Source of the DNA: Acetobacteroides hydrogenigenes
Lineage (GTDB): Bacteria > Bacteroidota > Bacteroidia > Bacteroidales > ZOR0009
DNA: 64,000 nt
Assembly (NCBI RefSeq): GCF_004340205.1
Contig: NZ_SLWB01000002.1
Location: 240,793-304,792 of the forward strand
Direction: 5' to 3'
In this document: positions 52,024-60,895 of the stretch, piece by piece
How the letters are laid out: each line of letters begins with the position of its first letter
Numbering within the stretch: the first letter of the stretch is position 1
Made by a program: the position numbers and the translations under genes
The notes under the pieces: generated by a model
Seen by the model: the letters and a program-made list of their open reading frames with translations, nothing else
Databases searched by the model: none
Told to the model about the DNA's origin: nothing

Positions 52024-53349
52024 TTATGCGACGCTTTTATTGGGCTTTGTCCTGCCAACCAAAAGCAGGAAGGATACCAGCCCCAGCACAAAGAAGATGG
52101 CGATGGAGAGTACCGAGTAGCGCATGCTGCCCGTAATTGCCTCGATGATGCCGAACATAAAGGTGCCCAAAACGGTTGCCATCTTCTCCAGCACATCGTA
52201 GAAGCTGAAGAAGGAGGTATGGTCGGTGGTTTCGGGCAGCATCTTCGAGTAGGTGGACCGCGCCAGCGACTGCGTACCACCCATCACCAGCCCGATTACA
52301 ACGGCAGCAACGATAAAGCCGCCGGCACCCTTAATGGCAAAGGCGTAGATGCAAATGGCAATCCATACTACCAGCGATACCAGCAGCGCCTGCAGGTTTC
52401 CGTATCTCTCCGATAGGCGGGCAAACGACCACGCTCCGGCAATACCCACCAGCTGAATTACCAGAATGGTGCCTATTAGCACATCCTCCTTTACCCCCAG
52501 CTGCTTTTCGCCGTAGCTGGCGGCCATAAACATGGTGGTTAGTAGGCCCATCATGGTAAAGAAGAAGCCGATAAGGAATACGGTAAGCCGGTACGATTTT
52601 ATCACCTTCTTGAAGGTATGTTGGAGCTCGCGATAGCCGTTTAGAAGCACTCTTTCCTTTCGCTTGCGCTTCCTTAGCGTGTACTTTGGTAGAGCCTCGA
52701 AGGTAATCTGCGAGAATCCCAGCCACCACAGGAATACGGTGACAAATGATATCTGAGCCGGAAGCGGGGAGCCATTCGCTATTCCGAATAGTCCCGGCTG
52801 CATGATCATAAAAAGGTTGAACAGCAGCAGCACAACTCCGCCTAGGTACCCCAGCGAGTACCCTCGTGCGCTGATGCGATCCTGCATATCCTCGCTGGCA
52901 ATTACCGGAAGAAACGAGTTGTAGAACACAATGCTGCCGCCGTAGCCAATCGTTCCTAAGGTGAACGCTATAGTCCCCAGCTCGATGGTGTTCTTGTTGA
53001 AGAAGAAAAGCGCCCCGCACGATACCGATCCGATGAGGGTAAAGGCTTTCATAAAGGCCCTTCGTCTGCCCGTATAGTCGGCAAACGAGGAGAGTAGCGG
53101 CGATAGTACTGCCACTAAAAGGTAGGCAACGGCGATAGACCACGAGTATAGAACGGTATTTACAATCTCGTATCCAAAGAACGAAACCGTGTAGCTGCCA
53201 TTGGTGTGCGTTACCGAGTTGAAGTATATGGGGAAGATGGTGGATGCTATGGTAAGCTGGTACACCGAGTTGGCCCAATCGTACATAACCCAACCTCGAA
53301 CCACCTTCGGGTCGTTTCTCACTATGGGTATGGCTGCGTTTCGGTTCAT
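52024..53349 (-). CDS. MFS transporter, UMF1 (Vps/Atg22-like) family
   Basis: 441 residues, 12 transmembrane helices. The N-terminal WVMYDWANSVYQLTIASTIFP and the GYGGSIVFYNSFLPVIA segment are typical of UMF1 family transporters related to yeast Atg22, thought to export amino acids or similar. RRRAFMKAFTLIG gives the MFS loop 2-3 basic motif. It is divergent from the DUF5916 gene at 53645. The substrate cannot be stated. Confidence 0.9.
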   Translation of the reverse strand: MNRNAAIPIVRNDPKVVRGWVMYDWANSVYQLTIASTIFPIYFNSVTHTNGSYTVSFFGYEIVNTVLYSWSIAVAYLLVAVLSPLLSSFADYTGRRRAFMKAFTLIGSVSCGALFFFNKNTIELGTIAFTLGTIGYGGSIVFYNSFLPVIASEDMQDRISARGYSLGYLGGVVLLLFNLFMIMQPGLFGIANGSPLPAQISFVTVFLWWLGFSQITFEALPKYTLRKRKRKERVLLNGYRELQHTFKKVIKSYRLTVFLIGFFFTMMGLLTTMFMAASYGEKQLGVKEDVLIGTILVIQLVGIAGAWSFARLSERYGNLQALLVSLVVWIAICIYAFAIKGAGGFIVAAVVIGLVMGGTQSLARSTYSKMLPETTDHTSFFSFYDVLEKMATVLGTFMFGIIEAITGSMRYSVLSIAIFFVLGLVSFLLLVGRTKPNKSVA

Positions 53350-53599
53350 GGTAAATGGGTTGCGTTTTGTTGCTTACCGTAGTACAAAGATACTCCTAAT
53401 CCAGAACGAAGATGTACGCACACCTTCCAGAATTAGTATTCACCGTAAAGATTATCCTTTTGCCTTATTCTAACAACCTGTTTCGGCTGACGAACGATGG
53501 CAAAGCCACTATTAGTAGCATTGGAATAGGGGTTGATTGTGTTTGCCGAGGTATTTCTATCGTATGAATAAGCCTAAAAAATAGACGATAAAGCTGCAA

Positions 53600-53607
53600 T
53601 ACATTTG
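53600..53607 (+). promoter_or_regulatory. Promoter -7 box of the DUF5916 gene
   Basis: TACATTTG, exact TAnnTTTG match, 37 bp before the ATG. Confidence 0.6.
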
Positions 53608-53644
53608 GTTCGGATAGAACATACGACCTAATTAACTCGACCAA

Positions 53645-56053
53645 ATGAAAGCTTCGTTTTTAATTCGGCTTATAGCCTTTTCGGTAGCGCCATTGCTATC
53701 GCTCAATGCCAGTGCTCAGCAAGAACGTAGAGCTGCCGAGATTGTCTTTACGGATACTAAGCCGAAAATAGATGGCGATTTAGCCGATTCGGTTTGGGCC
53801 AAGGCCAAGCCGCTAACCTCCTACACCCAGTATTCGCCCAATAGGCTTGAGCCTGCCAAGCTTAAAACGGAGGTTCGACTTTTGTACGATAAATCGTCTA
53901 TTTACGTTTATGGACGAATGGAGGATACCGCTGCATGTAAAATAGCTAAGCAGCTGGGACCTCGCGACTCGTTCGACGATCCCAATTGCGATCTGTTCTC
54001 CATCGGGTTTAGCCCGTATAACGATGGTACTACTTCGTACTACTTTCTGGTTTCGGCAGCAGGGGTGCAGTCCGACCAAAAGGTAACGGGAACTACCTAC
54101 GACCGTTCGTGGAATGCGGTTTGGTATAGCGCCGTTAAGTTGCACGATTGGGGCTGGTCGGTAGAGCTGGAGATTCCACTTACCCAGCTGCGCTTCTCGG
54201 CTAAGAATGGCGTTTGGGGCTTTAACCACTGGCGCCTAATCAAGCGCAACAGCGAGTGGGATACCTACAATCCGGTTGATATTTCCATAGAGGGGATTAA
54301 TAATCAGGAGGCCAATTTGGTTGGGCTAGACCAAATTAAAATGCCCTTCCGTCTTTCGCTAACACCCTACGTTTCTTATGCTACCGAGCGTAGCAATCGT
54401 GGCACAAGCAACACCTTTAAGGGTGGGCTCGATCTACGCTACGGCATTTCGGACAGCTTTACCCTCGATATGATGGTGATTCCCGATTTTAGCCAGGTTC
54501 GTTCGGACGATGTTCAGCTTAACCTTACCACCGTAGAGCAGCGCTTTAACGAAAATCGCCAATTCTTTAACGAGGGCTCGGAGCTCTTCTCGCGTGGAGG
54601 AATATTCTACTCCCGTCGTATAGGCAGCAACCCTCTGTACGGTTTTAAAGCCTACCAAAACCTTAAGGTAAACGAGGAGGTTAAGGAGATGCCTTCATCA
54701 ACCAACATCATCAATGCAACTAAAATTTCGGGTAGAACCAAGGATGGCCTAGGTATTGGGTTTATGAATGCGCTTACCGCCGACGCTTACGCCAAAATTC
54801 GAAATGCTGAAACCGGAGAGACGCGCGAGGTAAACGTGCAGCCGCTTACCAACTACAACGTAAGCGTTGTTGATATCCCCTTTAGGAACAGCTCGTACCT
54901 ATCGGTGATTAACGGCAATGTGCTGCTGCCAACCAGCCGTTTTACGGCCAATACATCGGCTGCCGATTTCTACTTTGCCAATAAGTCGCAGTCGTACGCG
55001 CTACGCGGATCGGTGCAGTATGCCCTTCAGGCCGACTCGGGCAGCGTTTCCAACGACGGCTTTGCCTACCAGGTTAGCGCGCTCAAAACCTCGGGTAAGC
55101 TGCGATTGGAGCTTTCGAATACGCTCTATCAGGATACCTACAACCCTTCGTATCTGGGCTACCTCGATCAGAACAACCGCATTATCAACTTTGGGAGGGT
55201 GGAATATATCTCCTACGATCGAAGTAAGCACACCAAGTTTCGTAGGCTCTCGTTCTTCTTTACCAACGAGCTGCTGTACAAGCCTACCCGTTACTCGCGC
55301 AACGAGTTTACCATTTCGGGCGGGATGACCTTCCACAACGAGTTCCACTTCGATCTGGAAACATCGGTAACGCCAGGGGTAAAGTACGACTACTTCGAGC
55401 CTCGTCAGCTAGGTTACAAGTATGCAGAACCGCGTGCCATATGGGCAGGCTTCAACTTCAACACCGACACCCGAAAACGGCTGTCGATTAGCCGAATGCT
55501 TATTGGCTATTGGATTGCAGAAAAATACAACAAGAGCGCATTCTACCTACAGATGAATCCAAGCGTGCGGTTTAACGATAGGTTGGCTACCACCATTGGC
55601 TTCTTTGGCATTTTCAACGAAAACGCCATAGGCTATGCCGAAAACGATGCAACATCCGGTGTGCCCGTATTCGGAAGGCGCGATATAAAGAACTACGAGC
55701 AGTCGGCTGAGCTGAACTATATTTTGTCGAAGAACGCATTTGCCAACATCCGCGCCCGCTACAACTGGACAAGCGTGCACTATAAGCAGTTCTACCATCT
55801 TAAGAATGATGGTTGGGTAGAAGGAGTTGCCTTTTTGCAGAACAGGGATATTAACTACACGGCTGCTAGCCTCGAGGCTAGCTTTGCTTGGACTTTTGCT
55901 CCCGGTAGCCAGCTCTCGCTGCTGTACCGCAAGAGCTTCGATGACTATCGAATGATGGAACCTATTTCCTACTCCGATAATATCCGAAGAATGGGAGATA
56001 TGCCGCAGCGCGATCTGATATCGGCTAGGCTTATATACTACTGGGGGTATTAG
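53645..56053 (+). CDS. DUF5916 outer-membrane protein with CBM9-like N terminus
   Basis: 802 residues with a signal peptide (about 1-24). The first domain (about 30-215) is a family-9 carbohydrate-binding-like sandwich: IDGDLADSVWAKAKPLTSY and YDKSSIYVYGRM, in parts. The rest (about 220-802) is the DUF5916 region, strand-rich and probably a large barrel, with FNENRQFFNEGSELFSRGGIFYSRRIG as its hallmark. Such proteins are abundant in Bacteroidota and presumed to bind a glycan or lipid at the surface. It is monocistronic with its own promoter. Confidence 0.9.
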   Translation: MKASFLIRLIAFSVAPLLSLNASAQQERRAAEIVFTDTKPKIDGDLADSVWAKAKPLTSYTQYSPNRLEPAKLKTEVRLLYDKSSIYVYGRMEDTAACKIAKQLGPRDSFDDPNCDLFSIGFSPYNDGTTSYYFLVSAAGVQSDQKVTGTTYDRSWNAVWYSAVKLHDWGWSVELEIPLTQLRFSAKNGVWGFNHWRLIKRNSEWDTYNPVDISIEGINNQEANLVGLDQIKMPFRLSLTPYVSYATERSNRGTSNTFKGGLDLRYGISDSFTLDMMVIPDFSQVRSDDVQLNLTTVEQRFNENRQFFNEGSELFSRGGIFYSRRIGSNPLYGFKAYQNLKVNEEVKEMPSSTNIINATKISGRTKDGLGIGFMNALTADAYAKIRNAETGETREVNVQPLTNYNVSVVDIPFRNSSYLSVINGNVLLPTSRFTANTSAADFYFANKSQSYALRGSVQYALQADSGSVSNDGFAYQVSALKTSGKLRLELSNTLYQDTYNPSYLGYLDQNNRIINFGRVEYISYDRSKHTKFRRLSFFFTNELLYKPTRYSRNEFTISGGMTFHNEFHFDLETSVTPGVKYDYFEPRQLGYKYAEPRAIWAGFNFNTDTRKRLSISRMLIGYWIAEKYNKSAFYLQMNPSVRFNDRLATTIGFFGIFNENAIGYAENDATSGVPVFGRRDIKNYEQSAELNYILSKNAFANIRARYNWTSVHYKQFYHLKNDGWVEGVAFLQNRDINYTAASLEASFAWTFAPGSQLSLLYRKSFDDYRMMEPISYSDNIRRMGDMPQRDLISARLIYYWGY

Positions 56054-56569
56054 AAAAGATAGCTTTGAAAAAGTCAACTATGTTGTTGTTTCCTTGTTTA
56101 GTTGAGTAAGCATATACATTATGTTTCGTATGTAATTGGAATATGCTTTATTCAGCTGCAAAGGAAGGGATACTGTGAAGGATTCCTTCCTTTAACCGTT
56201 TATGGAGGTGACGAAACAAAATTTTACGGCGATGTCGTTTGCTAGGCTACTTGTAAGCGGTATTGATGACAAAGCATCGTAGTACTTAGTGCAATAAAAT
56301 TAGGAGTAGTACCAGAAACCTATGCTGTTGCAGCATAGGCTTTGCAACGTAAGGGAGGGTGCTGGGCTTTAGGTTGAATGCTGTTCTTCGAAATGCCAAT
56401 TGCTTAAGCCACATTCCTTCCACGAAGTGGGAATAAATTCCCCATTTGTTAAAAGAACACTTGTCACGATTCCTTTTAGAGGGTACTCGCTTAGCGTTTT
56501 AGGGTTTGGCACGCTATTGGAGGATTAGTAGTGCATCGTTGTAATTGTAAATTTTTTTAAATCGAAGCT
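56054..56569. other. Intergenic stretch with minor hairpins only
   Basis: 515 bp without an ORF. CCTATGCTGTTGCAGCATAGG (56320-56340) is a hairpin, and CCTTCCACGAAGTGGGAAT is a second. I find no RNA family and no array. Confidence 0.5.
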
Positions 56570-57484
56570 ATGAGAGGAAAGGCGATTCTTGTGTGGGCTG
56601 CACTTATAGCAGCATTGTTGTTAGCATCGTGCAGTAAAAATGATGATGTTACTTCGAACGAAAATGAAGTTTCGGAGACAGCCGTTAAAGCTGCTTTCAC
56701 TTCGCAATTCCCAACAGCTGCTAACGTAAGCTGGGGAGAGGTTGATGGTTTCAAGGTAGCTTCCTTTACCCTAAAGTCTACAACAAAGAGCACTACCAGT
56801 GGTACCCATAAGTGCTCTGCTTGGTATAAGGGTAACGGTAAGTGGGAAATGACTGAAATAGAGTACAGCTCCGATCAGCTGCCCGACACCATACGCAAGG
56901 CGTATACGGCAACTGAGTATGGTGATGGCTCGTGGACAATCGTAAAGATCGTAAAGCTTAAAAAGGCGGATGGCACCGAGCGGTTTAAGTTCGAACTTTC
57001 GAAGACGGGTAAGAACAACGTGTTCCTATACTTTGATGCAACCGGCAAGCTGCTAAAGGTAAAGGAAAAGAACCGCAACTACCCCGATTGCAACAACTAC
57101 CCCAACGTGCTACCCGATACGCTTAAAGCGGTAATCCTAAAGATGTACCCTTCGGCTGAGATTTCAGAGGTAATGCAAGGCCCATGGGGCTACTGGGTAG
57201 AGGTTAAGGATGGAGCCAATATCCACAACCTGTTCTTCAATAGAAAGTACGAGCTGATGATGACCATGAGCCAGCTTGGCTTCGAAGGGCTACCTCAGGC
57301 TGTTCAGGAGGCCGTTAAGGCGAGCAACTACGCAACATGGACGGTTGTGAGCGTGCGCGGATTCTCGATGTCGGGAATGCAAACCGTGTACATGCTTATG
57401 CTGAAGAACGATCAGGATTATAAGATGTTATTGTACACTGCTGATGGTAAGTTTTTTAATGGATACAGCAATTTTGGATACTAA
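56570..57484 (+). CDS. PepSY-like lipoprotein
   Basis: 304 residues. The lipoprotein signal ends at LLLASC (Cys22). Two repeats of the putative beta-lactamase-inhibitor/PepSY-like fold follow: VKAAFTSQFPTAANVSWGEVDG near 40, and LKAVILKMYPSAEISEVMQGPW near 185, plus a third shorter YATWTVVSV region. Such lipoproteins are common in Bacteroidota and periplasmic or surface-facing; their role is not known. Strong terminator at 57510. It is monocistronic. Confidence 0.84.
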   Translation: MRGKAILVWAALIAALLLASCSKNDDVTSNENEVSETAVKAAFTSQFPTAANVSWGEVDGFKVASFTLKSTTKSTTSGTHKCSAWYKGNGKWEMTEIEYSSDQLPDTIRKAYTATEYGDGSWTIVKIVKLKKADGTERFKFELSKTGKNNVFLYFDATGKLLKVKEKNRNYPDCNNYPNVLPDTLKAVILKMYPSAEISEVMQGPWGYWVEVKDGANIHNLFFNRKYELMMTMSQLGFEGLPQAVQEAVKASNYATWTVVSVRGFSMSGMQTVYMLMLKNDQDYKMLLYTADGKFFNGYSNFGY

Positions 57485-57509
57485 CAAGATCTGTAACCCT
57501 TAAAGCTAG

Positions 57510-57543
57510 GAGCCAATGCGTAGAGCATTGGCTCTTTTGTTTT
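57510..57543 (+). terminator. Terminator of the PepSY-like gene
   Basis: GAGCCAATGC/GCATTGGCTC, perfect 10-bp stem with a 5-nt loop and TTTTGTTTT. Confidence 0.93.
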
Positions 57544-57722
57544 GGGGCATACCTTAGCGCCTATTTTGCAGTACGCTCCAACGGAGTTCCGTTAGGCAGA
57601 TCGTGCTGCTGGAATTATTTTGCCGGGCTGCTCATGGTATCAACAGCTGTTTTTAGCTCGTAAAGAGGCATACGGCTGCCCAAAAACATACTTTTTGTGT
57701 GTTAGCGTGTTAGCGCGGCAGC

Positions 57723-57730
57723 TATATTTG
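57723..57730 (+). promoter_or_regulatory. Promoter -7 box of the biotin leader
   Basis: TATATTTG, exact TAnnTTTG. The predicted start is at about 57737, which coincides with the leader ORF's ATG. GTGTTAGC is repeated directly just upstream (57699-57715) and may be an operator. Confidence 0.65.
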
Positions 57731-57736
57731 TCCCCG

Positions 57737-58150
57737 ATGAATAGAATCCGTCAAGCATACCGTCCTACCCTTTGGTTTAAGCGCTGGTCGCGCCGTGCCG
57801 ATGCTGCATTTATGAGCCTCGGTAAGGTGGTGCACATCGGCTGCCTAAAGGTGGACATCTGCCGCATGGCCATGCTCAAGAACGGAACTGCAGGGCTAGA
57901 GCGTATGCTGCTGCTCATCATCGGTGGTAGCGAGGAGGAGTTCGATCCGGATATTGCCGAAGGCGATTGCGGACAGATGCTCGTACCATCCATCATCACA
58001 CTACAAGTTCAACCAAAAGCGATACCTGCTGCGGCATCTGCTGCTTTAGGTGGTCGTATACCATATTCTGATCCCACATCGAAAGGAGTTAAACCCCTTT
58101 TGGTGTGGGATTTTTCTTTTTTGAATCATTTTAAAAGTACGATACTATGA
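57737..58150 (+). CDS. Leader ORF upstream of bioB (possibly only its first 50 codons are real)
   Basis: 137 residues from the ATG at 57737, overlapping the bioB start by ATGA. The first half (MNRIRQAYRPTLWFKRWSRR..., in part, then LGKVVHIGCLKVDICRMA) is very basic and aromatic, and looks conserved in style with short proteins near biotin or TonB-receptor genes in Bacteroidota. That recollection is loose and unverified. The second half runs through a transcription terminator (58070-58122). A start at 57620 precedes the promoter and is rejected. The ORF could be a regulatory peptide or a structured RNA misread as protein. Confidence 0.5.
   Translation: MNRIRQAYRPTLWFKRWSRRADAAFMSLGKVVHIGCLKVDICRMAMLKNGTAGLERMLLLIIGGSEEEFDPDIAEGDCGQMLVPSIITLQVQPKAIPAAASAALGGRIPYSDPTSKGVKPLLVWDFSFLNHFKSTIL
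58070..58123 (+). terminator. Intrinsic terminator just before bioB
   Basis: GATCCCACA...TGTGGGAT stem (8-9 bp), with AAAGG...CCTTT stacked inside, and TTTTTCTTTTTT after it, 24 bp before the bioB ATG. As the only path into bioB is through it, attenuation is likely. Confidence 0.85.
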
Positions 58151-59127
58151 TGACTTCGCAGGATGCCCTTGCGCTAAAGGAGCGCATTTTGAATGGCTAC
58201 CAGATTACCAAGGATGAGGCTTTGGAGCTTGTTAGGATTGAGGATAAGGAGGTGCTGTACCAGATGGCCGACGATATCCGTCGCCACTTCCTGAAGAACG
58301 ACTTCGAGATGTGCTCTATCATTAACGCGCGCTCGGGCAAGTGCTCGGAGGACTGCAAGTGGTGCTCGCAGTCGGCCCACCACAACACCAACGTTGAGGT
58401 TTACCCGCTCATCGCATCGCCGGTTGCAGTAGCTATGGCACGCGATAACGCCAAGCAGGGCGTGGCCAAGTTCTCGCTGGTAACCAGCGGTCGCACCCTT
58501 TCGCAAACCGATGTGGATAAGTCGTGCGGCATCTACAACGATATCCGTAAGGAGGTGGACATCCACCTTTGCGCCTCTATGGGATTACTCACTAAGGCAC
58601 AGCTGCAGCAGCTGGCCGATGCCGGGGTAGAGCACTACCACTGCAACCTCGAAACGGCGCCATCGTTCTTCCCAACGCTCTGCACCACGCACACCACCGA
58701 GGAGAAGCTGCAAACCATCCAGTGGGCTAAGGAGGCCGGACTGGGCATCTGTTCGGGCGGTATCATTGGCATGGGCGAGAGCGAGGAGCAGCGTGTGGAG
58801 TTTGCCCTTACGCTTCGCGAGATTGATGCGCAGTCGATCCCTATCAACATCCTAAACCCAATAGAGGGAACCCCGCTAGCGGGTAAAACCCAAAAGCTTA
58901 CCGAGGAGGAGATCCTTACCACCTTCGCCATCTTCCGCGTTATCAACCCTAAGGCTAAGATCCGCTTTGCTGCCGGGCGTCAGGAGATAGCCCATGTTAT
59001 GGACAAGGCCCTCCGCTGCGGCATGAGCGCTGCCCTGGTTGGCGACCTGCTCACCACCCTTGGCTCCAGCGTTGCCGAAGACGTTGAGATGCTGGAGAAG
59101 AATGGGTATAAGATAGTGAGGAGTTAG
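58147..59127 (+). CDS. bioB: Biotin synthase
   Basis: 326 residues, radical-SAM enzyme that inserts sulphur into dethiobiotin. The [4Fe-4S] cluster motif CxxxCxxC is in SGKCSEDCKWCSQS (about 61-70). The family's Asn/Arg residues around YHCNLETAPSFFP and GGIIGMGES are present. ATG at 58147 overlaps the leader ORF; 58150 (ATGACT) is an alternative. It begins the cluster bioB-A-F-G-C. bioD is not in the window. Confidence 0.97.
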   Translation: MMTSQDALALKERILNGYQITKDEALELVRIEDKEVLYQMADDIRRHFLKNDFEMCSIINARSGKCSEDCKWCSQSAHHNTNVEVYPLIASPVAVAMARDNAKQGVAKFSLVTSGRTLSQTDVDKSCGIYNDIRKEVDIHLCASMGLLTKAQLQQLADAGVEHYHCNLETAPSFFPTLCTTHTTEEKLQTIQWAKEAGLGICSGGIIGMGESEEQRVEFALTLREIDAQSIPINILNPIEGTPLAGKTQKLTEEEILTTFAIFRVINPKAKIRFAAGRQEIAHVMDKALRCGMSAALVGDLLTTLGSSVAEDVEMLEKNGYKIVRS

Positions 59128-59145
59128 AGGGAGTGGAGCGAAGCG

Positions 59146-59176
59146 ACATCCCGCCAAAGCGGGATTAAACGGAAGA
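59146..59176. repeat. Short dispersed repeat, second copy
   Basis: CGACATCCCGCCAAAGCGGG then ATTAAACGGAAGAG resembles 31433-31467. It again precedes a CCCCTCC element. Confidence 0.65.
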
Positions 59177-59220
59177 GGGTTTGAATGGTAAAGGAGTTGA
59201 ATATTGGCAGTGTATTTATT

Positions 59221-59334
59221 CGAAGCGACTCCCCTCCTTCTTAAGGAGGGATGCCCGAAGGGCGGGGAGGTTACTCAATCAAACCACCCCCGGCTGCGCC
59301 GACCCCTCCTTGGAAAGGAGGGGAATCGCTTCGA
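59221..59334. repeat. Palindromic CCCCTCC element, copy C
   Basis: 114 bp with terminal repeats CGAAGCGACTCCCCTCCTT and AAGGAGGGGAATCGCTTCG, 19 bp with one mismatch. The inner parts GCCCGAAGGGCGGGGAGG and CCCCCGGCTGCGCCGACC match copies A and B. It lies in the bioB-bioA spacer. Confidence 0.88.
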
Positions 59335-59347
59335 TCTCGCCTTACTT

Positions 59348-59400
59348 CTAACTTTTAGCCTCTTTTCTAACATCTAACTACTAACATCTAAAGTCTAGTA
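59348..59400. repeat. Heptanucleotide tract (CTAACAT type) before bioA
   Basis: CTAACTT, TTAGCCT, then a 5-base slip and CTAACAT, CTAACTA, CTAACAT, CTAAAGT, ending 6 bp before the bioA ATG. Confidence 0.78.
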
Positions 59401-59405
59401 AAAAA

Positions 59406-60695
59406 ATGACCACACAAGAGCTACTAGCATACGACAGGGAGCACATTTGGCATCCCTACACATCGATGATCAACCCGCTTCCGGTGTACCCAGTGAAGCG
59501 AGCCAACGGGGTAATCCTTGAATTGGAGGATGGACGTCAGCTCGTAGACGGTATGTCGAGCTGGTGGGCGGCTATACATGGCTACAACCACCCGCACATC
59601 AACGCAGCAATTGAAAGGCAGCTTAAGGAAATGTCGCACGTGATGTTTGGCGGCATTACCCATCGTCCGGCGGTAGAGCTGGCAAAGAAGCTCATTACCA
59701 TAACGCCCGAAGGGCTGGAGCGCGTCTTCTTCTGCGATTCGGGTTCAGTAGCCGTTGAGGTGGCCATTAAGATGGCGCTTCAGTACCAGAACGCTAGGGG
59801 TAAGCACGAAAAGAACCAGCTGCTCACCATCCGCTCGGGCTACCACGGCGATACATGGCATACGATGAGCGTGTGCGATCCCGAAGGTGGAATGCACACC
59901 ATCTGGAACGGACGTCTACCCATTCACCACTTTGTTGATGCACCTAAGGTTCTCTTTGGTGAGGAATGGAAGCCATCCGACTTGGATCAGATGCGCCAAA
60001 CCCTGGAGCTGCATCACCAGCGAATAGGTGCCATTATCCTAGAGCCAATCGTTCAAGGGGCAGGCGGAATGCGCTTCTACTCGCCCGAATACCTTAAGGG
60101 GGTGAAGAGCCTCTGCGAGGAGTTCGACGTGCTGCTAATTGCCGACGAGATTGCCACAGGCTTTGGTCGTAGCGGAAAGCTGTTTGCCTGCGAGTGGGCC
60201 GACATCACCCCCGATATTATGTGCCTGGGTAAGGCTATCACCGGAGGCTACATGAGCTTTGCGGCAACGCTGGCTACAGTTGAGGTTGCTGAAACCATAT
60301 CTAAGGGGAACCCGAGCGTATTTATGCACGGACCAACCTTTATGGGCAATCCGCTAGCCTGCGCCGCAGCCAACGCTTCGCTGGAATTGGTTCTGGAGCA
60401 TTCGCCGCTACCAAAGGTTGCCGCAATTGAGGCGCAGCTGAAAAGGGAGCTGGCTCCCGCCCGTGAATTCGATAGCGTTGCCGATGTGCGCGTGCTTGGC
60501 GCAATCGGCGTTATCGAAATGAAGGAGCCAGTTGTAATGGCTGACATTCAGCGACGCTTTGTGGAGGAGGGCATCTGGGTTCGTCCGTTTGGTAAGCTGG
60601 TGTACGTTATGCCGCCATTTGTTATTTCGGAGGATGAGCTGAGTAGGCTAACCTCGGGGCTGGTTAAGGTGGTTGGGGAATGCAGAAGTGAGTAG
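59406..60695 (+). CDS. bioA: Adenosylmethionine-8-amino-7-oxononanoate aminotransferase
   Basis: 429 residues, fold type I PLP enzyme that converts KAPA to DAPA with SAM as amino donor. HIWHPYTSM is the signature N-terminal site for the substrate; [26 protein letters not shown] and the PLP-lysine segment [10 protein letters not shown] follow, with [17 protein letters not shown] near the C terminus. A heptanucleotide tract covers its stop codon. The 280-bp gap to bioB is filled with repeats, so bioA may have its own promoter. Confidence 0.97.
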   Translation: MTTQELLAYDREHIWHPYTSMINPLPVYPVKRANGVILELEDGRQLVDGMSSWWAAIHGYNHPHINAAIERQLKEMSHVMFGGITHRPAVELAKKLITITPEGLERVFFCDSGSVAVEVAIKMALQYQNARGKHEKNQLLTIRSGYHGDTWHTMSVCDPEGGMHTIWNGRLPIHHFVDAPKVLFGEEWKPSDLDQMRQTLELHHQRIGAIILEPIVQGAGGMRFYSPEYLKGVKSLCEEFDVLLIADEIATGFGRSGKLFACEWADITPDIMCLGKAITGGYMSFAATLATVEVAETISKGNPSVFMHGPTFMGNPLACAAANASLELVLEHSPLPKVAAIEAQLKRELAPAREFDSVADVRVLGAIGVIEMKEPVVMADIQRRFVEEGIWVRPFGKLVYVMPPFVISEDELSRLTSGLVKVVGECRSE

Positions 60696-60719
60696 GGAGA
60701 AGGGAATAGGGAGAAGGGA
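60692..60719. repeat. Heptanucleotide tract at the bioA stop codon
   Basis: Four 7-mers: GTAGGGA, GAAGGGA, ATAGGGA, GAAGGGA. The bioA TAG (60693-60695) is inside the first. Confidence 0.82.
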
Positions 60720-60746
60720 ACTGACAAATGCTTAATCAAGGCTCTT

Positions 60747-60856
60747 AATCCCCTCCTTTGGAGGGGTAGGGGTGGGTTAAGGACGTTCCAATTCTTGATG
60801 TCTTCATTTATTTGAAAAGTAAAACCCACCCCCTGCCCCCTCCAAAGGAGGGGATA
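60747..60856. repeat. Palindromic CCCCTCC element, copy D (divergent)
   Basis: AATCCCCTCCTTTGGAGGGG then TAGGGGTGGGTT, and its mirror AACCCACCCCCTGCCCCCTCC then AAAGGAGGGGAT (quoted in parts). It differs from copies A-C in the inner arms. It sits between bioA and bioF. Confidence 0.84.
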
Positions 60857-60895
60857 ACGTAGAAGAAACAATCGAGGTACTGATAAGAAACTAGA

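Noticed and set aside
57620..57736. Upstream extension of the leader ORF from 57620
   Set aside because: It begins before the predicted promoter and transcription start, so it would not be translated from this promoter.
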